A stretch of DNA of 19,918 nucleotides from Actinomyces sp. (GTDB lineage Bacteria > Actinomycetota > Actinomycetes > Actinomycetales > Actinomycetaceae). Below are positions 15,539-19,918 of the stretch, piece after piece; the stretch's first letter is position 1, and every line of letters starts with the position of its first letter. The position numbers and the translations under genes are program-made. The stretch spans positions 1 to 19,918 of the forward strand of contig NZ_JAUMUL010000064.1 of assembly GCF_030530635.1 (NCBI RefSeq), read 5' to 3'. The notes beneath the pieces were generated by a model. The model ran no database searches. It saw only the letters and a program-made list of their open reading frames with translations, and had not been told where the DNA came from.

Positions 15539-16751
15539 CTCCACCGACTCCACTGCGGCCGCCGCAACAGTCACCTCTGCCGAGGCGGGCTCCGCACACG
15601 GCCGGCTGCGCATTGCCATGCTCGGTACGCGCGGCGTGCCCGCACGCTACGGGGGTTTCGAGACCGCCATTGAGGAGGTCGGCCGCCGCCTGGCCGACCG
15701 GGGCCACCAGGTGCTGGTCTACTCCCGCAACCCCAAGCCCGACACGCCGCTGCCCCGCGTCTACCGACGCATGCGGGTGGTGGAGCTACCGGCCATGAAG
15801 AAGCGCTCCCTGGAGACGCTGTCCCACACGGCGCTGTCGGTGCGGCACCTGCTGGAGCGCGTGCACCCGGACGTCGCCATCGTCTTCAATGCCGCCAACT
15901 CACCGTTCTTGCCTGCCCTGCGCTCCGCCCGCATCCCCGTGGCCACACACGTGGACGGACTGGAGTGGCGGCGCGGCAAATGGGGACCCGCCGGCAAGCG
16001 CTACTACCGGGCCGCCGAGGCACTGGCGGTGCGCTACTCGGATGCATTGATCGCCGACGCCCAGGGCATCGCCGACTACTACACCGAGGAGTTCGAGGCG
16101 GACACGGAGCTGATTGCCTACGGGGCGCCGCACGTGACCGGCGGCACCGACCGCCTGGCCGAACTCGGGCTGCGGGCCGGCGGCTTCCACCTGGTGGTGG
16201 CCCGCTTCGAGATCGAGAACCATGTGGACGTGATCGTCGACGGCTACGTCCGCTCCGGGGCACGACTGCCGCTCGTCGTCGTCGGCTCCGCCCCCTACGC
16301 GAATGAGTACACGGCCCGGATCGAGCAATTGGCCGACTCCCGCGTCCGTCTGCTCGGCGGCGTCTGGGATCAGGAGCTGCTCGACCAGCTCTACGCCGGC
16401 GCGCTCGTCTACTACCACGGCCACTCCGTGGGCGGCACCAACCCCTCCCTGCTGCGGGCCATCGGCGCCGGCGCCGCCGTGGATGCCTTTGACGTGCCCT
16501 TCAACCGGGAGGTGCTCGGTGACGCCGGCCGCTACTGGGCCACGGCCGCCGACGTCGCCGCCCTGGTCTCCTCCGCGGAGGCCGATCCGGATGCGCAGGC
16601 ACGCCGCGGGGAGCACTCCCGCGACCGGGCCGCCCTGTACGACTGGGACCAGGTGACCGACCGCTATGAGGCGCTGTGCCGTCGTCTAGCCGAACAGGGG
16701 CCGCGACGCCGGCGCCCCTCCGGCCGCCGGACGGGGGCATTCCCGGCATGA
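15528..16751 (+). CDS. DUF1972 / GT4 glycosyltransferase (rhamnosyltransferase-like)
   Basis: The protein has 407 residues. ATG 15528 with GAGAGGGG upstream overlaps the preceding stop; longer upstream frames are shadows. Residues 1-25 are a variable polar extension. The DUF1972 signature starts at 30: MLGTRGVPARYGGFETAIEE, followed by VLVYSR. Later come HVDGLEWRRGKW, ARFEIENHVDVIVDGY and HGHSVGGTNPSLLRAIGAG, all typical of this GT-B family, which includes capsule rhamnosyltransferases such as pneumococcal Cps2T. The position after TNPSLL is Arg, where many GT4 enzymes have the second Glu of the EX7E motif; I am not sure this is unusual within DUF1972. The tail is Arg/Pro-rich. The stop overlaps the next start (ATGA). 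It probably adds a rhamnose or similar sugar in the cytosol. Confidence 0.87.
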   Translation: MIANSTDSTAAAATVTSAEAGSAHGRLRIAMLGTRGVPARYGGFETAIEEVGRRLADRGHQVLVYSRNPKPDTPLPRVYRRMRVVELPAMKKRSLETLSHTALSVRHLLERVHPDVAIVFNAANSPFLPALRSARIPVATHVDGLEWRRGKWGPAGKRYYRAAEALAVRYSDALIADAQGIADYYTEEFEADTELIAYGAPHVTGGTDRLAELGLRAGGFHLVVARFEIENHVDVIVDGYVRSGARLPLVVVGSAPYANEYTARIEQLADSRVRLLGGVWDQELLDQLYAGALVYYHGHSVGGTNPSLLRAIGAGAAVDAFDVPFNREVLGDAGRYWATAADVAALVSSAEADPDAQARRGEHSRDRAALYDWDQVTDRYEALCRRLAEQGPRRRRPSGRRTGAFPA

Positions 16752-17917
16752 GCACTCCCGCTTCGCCCCGCACCGGCTCTCCGCTGGTGCTAGTCGCCCA
16801 CCCCTCCCCCGACCTGTACGGCTCCGACTGGCAGCTGGTGGAGACCATCACCGGGCTGATCGAGTCCGATTACCGCGTCAACGTGGCCCTGCCCGCCCAC
16901 GGCCCGCTGGAGGCCGTACTGAAGGAGGTGGGGGCGCACGTCGCCGTAGTCCCCTTCACCGTGCTGCGCAAGGCTTTGCTCACGCCCCGCGGCCTGGCGA
17001 GTCTGGTCGCCCGGGCACCGGGTGAACTCGCCCGCCTGCGCGGCCTGATCAAGGCCTGCGGGGCCGACCTGCTACTGGCCAACACGGTGACGATCCCCTG
17101 GTGGCCGCCGGCCGGGCATGCCGCCGGCATACCGGTGCTGTCGCACGTGCACGAGGCCGAGGACACCCAGCACCTGCTGATCCGTGCGGGACTGAATGCG
17201 CCGCTGCTAGCGTCCACGCGGATCGTGGCCAACTCCGAGGCGGCCCGGCGGGCGCTGCTGTCCGCCCAGCCGCTGCTGACCGGACGCACCCGGGTGGTGC
17301 ACAACGGCGTGGCCGGCCCGCCACAGCCGCTCGCCGCGCTGCGTGAGCGCACCGCCGACGCGCCGCTGCACATCGCCATGGTGGGCAGACTCTCCCCCCG
17401 CAAGGGCGTGGACGTGCTACTGGAGGCGGTCGCACTACTGCGCGGGCGCGGCGTGGACGCCTCCCTGGAGGTGGCCGGCTCGACCTTCCCCGGCTATGAG
17501 TGGTACGAGTCCGAGCTGCGCGAACGTGCCGCCGCGCCGGACCTGGCCGGGCACGTCGACTTCCTAGGCTATGTCCACCCGACCTGGCCGGTGCTGGAAC
17601 GGGCGGACGTCGTCGTCGTGCCCTCGCGGCAGGAGCCCTTCGGCAACACGGCCGTTGAGGCCATGCACGCCGCCCGGCCCCTGGTCGCCTCGGGCATGCA
17701 GGGGCTGAAGGAGGTCGTCGACGACGGCGTCACCGGCCTACTCGTGCCCCCGGACGATCCACGGGCACTGGCGGATGCACTAGGGCGGCTCGCCGCCGAC
17801 CCCGCCCTCGCCGCGCGTCTGGCGAGTCAAGGAGCCGAGGCGGCGCAGCGGCGCTTCAGCGTGCAGGGCTACCGGGCGGCCATGACCGCGGCGGTATGTG
17901 ATCTCATCCCCGTGTGA
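16748..17917 (+). CDS. GT4 family glycosyltransferase
   Basis: The protein has 389 residues. ATG 16748 overlaps the previous stop. The GT-B fold is visible: an N-terminal acceptor half with HPSPDLYGSDWQ (near 18-29), SHVHEAE and VANSEAARR, and a C-terminal donor half with MVGRLSPRKGVDVLLEA, FLGYV and VVVPSRQEPFGNTAVEAM. The EX7E motif is intact (EPFGNTAVE), as is the following PLVAS and GVTGLLVPPDDP. It is a retaining glycosyltransferase using a nucleotide sugar. The donor is not predictable from sequence by eye. It closes the operon with the GT2 and DUF1972 genes and probably builds the same repeat unit. Confidence 0.88.
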   Translation: MSTPASPRTGSPLVLVAHPSPDLYGSDWQLVETITGLIESDYRVNVALPAHGPLEAVLKEVGAHVAVVPFTVLRKALLTPRGLASLVARAPGELARLRGLIKACGADLLLANTVTIPWWPPAGHAAGIPVLSHVHEAEDTQHLLIRAGLNAPLLASTRIVANSEAARRALLSAQPLLTGRTRVVHNGVAGPPQPLAALRERTADAPLHIAMVGRLSPRKGVDVLLEAVALLRGRGVDASLEVAGSTFPGYEWYESELRERAAAPDLAGHVDFLGYVHPTWPVLERADVVVVPSRQEPFGNTAVEAMHAARPLVASGMQGLKEVVDDGVTGLLVPPDDPRALADALGRLAADPALAARLASQGAEAAQRRFSVQGYRAAMTAAVCDLIPV

Positions 17918-17964
17918 AGGCGTCTGCTGTTGGGTGGTGCGGTCCCGCTAGCGCGGCCGCATCG

Positions 17965-17973
17965 CCCCCCCCC
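17965..17973 (+). repeat. Run of nine C bases in a convergent gap
   Basis: C9 lies in the 76-base gap between the GT4 stop and the convergent NodZ-like stop. It is outside coding sequence, so slippage would not switch a gene directly. No convincing terminator with a long stem is seen in this gap. Confidence 0.5.
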
Positions 17974-17993
17974 ATCGGCACATCGCCAATCGC

Positions 17994-18881
17994 TCAGTTG
18001 CGGATTGCAGGTTTGAGGGGATCGTTCACGAGTCCGGCGTCAAGACTCAGCTCTTCTGCGAGCGGCTGGTCAGGACGTTCGAAGGGCATGGCGTGATCGG
18101 ACAGATGAATCGCCATCTCCGGGAAGCTCGAGTAGGACGGCGCGATGAAGTACTGAGCCGAAGCCAGCAGATACAGGTCTACGATCGCCGAGCGCACGCC
18201 CTCGGTGGTGTTGTAGCCGCCCTTGTCCGTCAGGGCCACACAGCCGTCGAAGCTATTCATGATGCGTGCTTGTGCCTCGGCCGTGTCGCACGACAGGTAG
18301 AAGAGCGCGTCAGGATACTGCTCGCGCACCGCACGCATGCGCTGCTCGAACCAGTCCACCGGAGAGGACTCCAGAGTCTTGGCGTGGGATACTGTGTGGG
18401 AGCGTACCTGCACGCCCACATACCGCTGTCCGCGCAGAGAATCGTCGAAGACTCGATTAACTCGTTCGGCAATCTCGGCTACCGGGACCAGGGCACGGAA
18501 GTCCTCGGTCCACGGACGCATGGCGTCGTCCCAGGTGACAGGCTGCCCTCCGGAGCGGATCTGCCACAGGCGCTCCGCCCGCATGCGCGCGGTGATTGAT
18601 GTGGGGCCGGGACCGTAGAAGCGGTGAATCGGCGCCGCCGCACGGGAAATCCAGCGGGGCACCCTGTGGCCGGCGTCGAACTGCCAAAGCTCGTCCATTG
18701 CCGGGCCGAAGTAGCGATCCGTGCTCCACACGTAGAACAGTGCGCGTTCCTCGCGCTCGGCGAGTGCCTTGGCTGACAGCAGCGCCCGCACCCGGTTGCC
18801 GAGGCCGTCCTTACGACCGGTGTAGATCAGCAGGGCCTTGGGGCCGGTGAATGGAGTGAACGAACTCACTAGCGACTTCAA
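17994..18881 (-). CDS. Fucosyltransferase-fold protein (NodZ/GT23-like)
   Basis: The protein has 295 residues. The TTG 18881 start is set by GAGGAGG 5 bases upstream and by the TTGA overlap with the stop of the CDP-alcohol transferase; the open frame above it is non-coding shadow. Visible features are GRKDGLGNRVRALLSAKALA at 22-41, YVWSTDRYFG at 50-59, VGVQVRSH at 155-162, FYLSCDT at 194-200, and a C-terminal block TTEGVRSAIVDLYLLASAQY followed by FIAPSYSSFPEMA. This is the three-motif layout of NodZ/FUT8/POFUT-type GT-B enzymes, which use GDP-sugars. The common HxR motif reads QVR here, so the His is replaced by Gln and the Arg is kept. It probably transfers fucose or another deoxysugar, but the donor is inference. 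Confidence 0.65.
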   Translation of the reverse strand: MKSLVSSFTPFTGPKALLIYTGRKDGLGNRVRALLSAKALAEREERALFYVWSTDRYFGPAMDELWQFDAGHRVPRWISRAAAPIHRFYGPGPTSITARMRAERLWQIRSGGQPVTWDDAMRPWTEDFRALVPVAEIAERVNRVFDDSLRGQRYVGVQVRSHTVSHAKTLESSPVDWFEQRMRAVREQYPDALFYLSCDTAEAQARIMNSFDGCVALTDKGGYNTTEGVRSAIVDLYLLASAQYFIAPSYSSFPEMAIHLSDHAMPFERPDQPLAEELSLDAGLVNDPLKPAIRN

Positions 18882-19621
18882 CGCTGCCTCCTCAGTTCCA
18901 GGTACCACTTGGGTAGGGCCAGCACCACATAGCCCGCGTAGCCGATGAGCATCAGTCCGTACACCCACAGGAACACCCCGGGCGCGAAGCGCAGCGCCAG
19001 CACCAGGCACATCAGCCCGTAGTCGGTGGGCACCGACAGCAGCGACTTGAGCACACCCGCGCGCCCCTCGTCCTTCGCCAGCGGAGTGCCGCCGGCATAG
19101 CGCAGCTGGTAGGTGAGGATGTAGCTGAAGAAATGTATGTTCTGCACCGCGCCGAAGGCCAACGGCACCAGCAGCAGAGCCGGCGTCGGCAACTCGGCGA
19201 AACGGAACAGGCCGATGGCGATAGCGCCGTGAATCGTAGAGAGTTTGATCACATCGGCCACATGGTCCAGCCACTCTCCCGCCTTGGAGCCGCCGTGGCG
19301 CAGCCGCGCCAACTGCCCATCGGCGGAGTCCAGGGCGTAGCCGAGCATCAGCAACAGGGATGTGGCCACGCAGGCGAGCACCGACGGACGCCATACCGCC
19401 AGTAGCACGATCCCCAGATAGGTGCAGCAGGCGGAGACCGCCGTCACCTGGTCCGGCGTCATACCCAGCCGGTGGGCGACTGCGGCCAGGACCCGTCCCA
19501 CGGGCCGGTTGATCAGACGCGAGTACAGCGGAGCGCCCGCCTTCGCCTTCTGCGCCGAAGCCAGGGAGCGGATGTTCTCCCGGATCGAGGGGCGGGTACT
19601 CGGTGGCGCAGAGGCGCTCAT
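18878..19621 (-). CDS. CDP-alcohol phosphatidyltransferase family membrane protein
   Basis: The protein has 247 residues. ATG 19621 has AAGGAG 6 bases upstream; TTG 19627 is less likely. The full family signature D-x2-D-G-x2-A-R-x8-G-x3-D-x3-D is present from Asp98 to Asp123 (DSADGQLARL through HVAD). These are the metal and CDP ligands. Several hydrophobic helices flank it (about 59-78, 82-97, 130-145, 150-170 and 200-235). The family moves a phospho-alcohol from a CDP-alcohol to an acceptor, as in phosphatidylglycerol or phosphatidylinositol-phosphate synthesis. The soluble N-terminal 50 residues and the locus suggest a glycan-linked or special lipid product rather than bulk phospholipid, which is inference. 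It is coupled to the NodZ-like gene by a 4-base overlap. Confidence 0.9.
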   Translation of the reverse strand: MSASAPPSTRPSIRENIRSLASAQKAKAGAPLYSRLINRPVGRVLAAVAHRLGMTPDQVTAVSACCTYLGIVLLAVWRPSVLACVATSLLLMLGYALDSADGQLARLRHGGSKAGEWLDHVADVIKLSTIHGAIAIGLFRFAELPTPALLLVPLAFGAVQNIHFFSYILTYQLRYAGGTPLAKDEGRAGVLKSLLSVPTDYGLMCLVLALRFAPGVFLWVYGLMLIGYAGYVVLALPKWYLELRRQR

Positions 19622-19815
19622 ACACAACTCCTTGAAGTGTTTACGGCCGACGGCCGAACGCCGCGACGGCCTAACAAGCTAGCACGGAACACAGCCGCCG
19701 TCCGACGCGATGCGAACCCCTTGCGGGATCGACGCCCGGCATGTTCTGCGGGTGAGTATTCCGTGGGCGAGTCTTCGGCAGGTGAGCCGACGCCGAGCAG
19801 CCGGTCGGAGGAACC

Positions 19816-19918
19816 TTGGAGTCGCGGGGGGCGCCGGCTCTCCCCCGGGCGCCGCCCGCGCCCTCCCCCCGGAGTCCCCCCCTCCCCGTCAGCAGGCGCG
19901 GGCCCCCGATCCGCGCCC
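19816..19918 (+). CDS. Possible 5' end of a further gene, cut by window edge
   Basis: TTG 19816 has GGAGGA at 19807-19812 upstream. The frame stays open to the edge for 34 codons with almost every third base G or C, as in real genes here. The peptide is Pro/Arg/Ala-rich and matches no motif I know. GC-rich DNA often gives open frames by chance, so this is tentative. The remaining part, 19622-19815, shows no gene and should hold the promoter of the CDP-alcohol transferase operon. Confidence 0.25.
   Translation, partial: MESRGAPALPRAPPAPSPRSPPLPVSRRGPPIRA

Noticed and set aside
18882..19625. N-terminal extension of the NodZ-like frame up to 19625
   Set aside because: It lies in another frame of the CDP-alcohol transferase gene, which has an intact family signature. 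A good SD site and TTG at 18881 mark the true start.
1..19918. CRISPR array, insertion sequence or transposon
   Set aside because: No regularly spaced direct repeats, transposase motifs or paired terminal inverted repeats were seen.

Overview
The window comes from a high-GC Gram-positive actinobacterium. An Actinomyces-like member of the Actinomycetales is my best guess. The reasons are the GC-rich codon use, frequent GTG and TTG starts with good Shine-Dalgarno (SD) sites, a tRNA-Gln/glmU/prs block as found in actinobacterial chromosomes, and several Gram-positive-type secreted proteins. No species-specific marker is visible, so the genus is inference.

Layout. (1) 1-3272, minus strand: a large secreted delta-60 propeller/Fn3-like/LamG protein cut by the window edge, preceded by a lipoprotein. 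(2) 3369-5199, plus strand: a palindrome-rich divergent region, a 16-codon leader ORF, a GT2 glycosyltransferase and a NodB-type polysaccharide deacetylase, all overlapping. (3) 5261-7539, minus strand: the housekeeping block prs, a glmU-like gene lacking most of its acetyltransferase domain, and tRNA-Gln(TTG). (4) 7763-13388, plus strand: a GDPD-fold protein resembling actinophage tail proteins, a small protein with a Tat-like signal, a Wzz-type chain-length protein, and a large secreted parallel beta-helix protein. (5) 13405-14343, minus strand: a second GT2 paralogous to the one in (2). (6) 14522-17917, plus strand: three overlapping glycosyltransferase genes (WbbL-like GT2, DUF1972/GT4, GT4). 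(7) 17994-19621, minus strand: a CDP-alcohol phosphotransferase overlapping a fucosyltransferase-fold (NodZ/GT23-like) protein. (8) 19622-19918: GC-rich DNA with one possible gene start.

Taken together this is part of a cell-surface polysaccharide locus (capsule, exopolysaccharide or wall glycan). It holds chain-building glycosyltransferases, a chain-length regulator, a deacetylase, an enzyme that may add a phospho-alcohol, and secreted proteins that may bind or cut the glycan. It is interrupted by genes for PRPP and UDP-GlcNAc precursor supply. The initiating sugar-phosphate transferase, flippase and polymerase are not in the window.

The points most worth a second look are the phage-tail-like GDPD protein inside a glycan locus with altered metal ligands, the short GlmU, the leader ORF with its upstream inverted repeat, and the coupled CDP-alcohol transferase/NodZ-like pair. 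Base composition differs along the window: 60-base samples at 1861 and 8641 have 35 and 37 G/C, while samples at 6481 and 16441 have 43 and 45. This suggests that parts of the locus have different histories.
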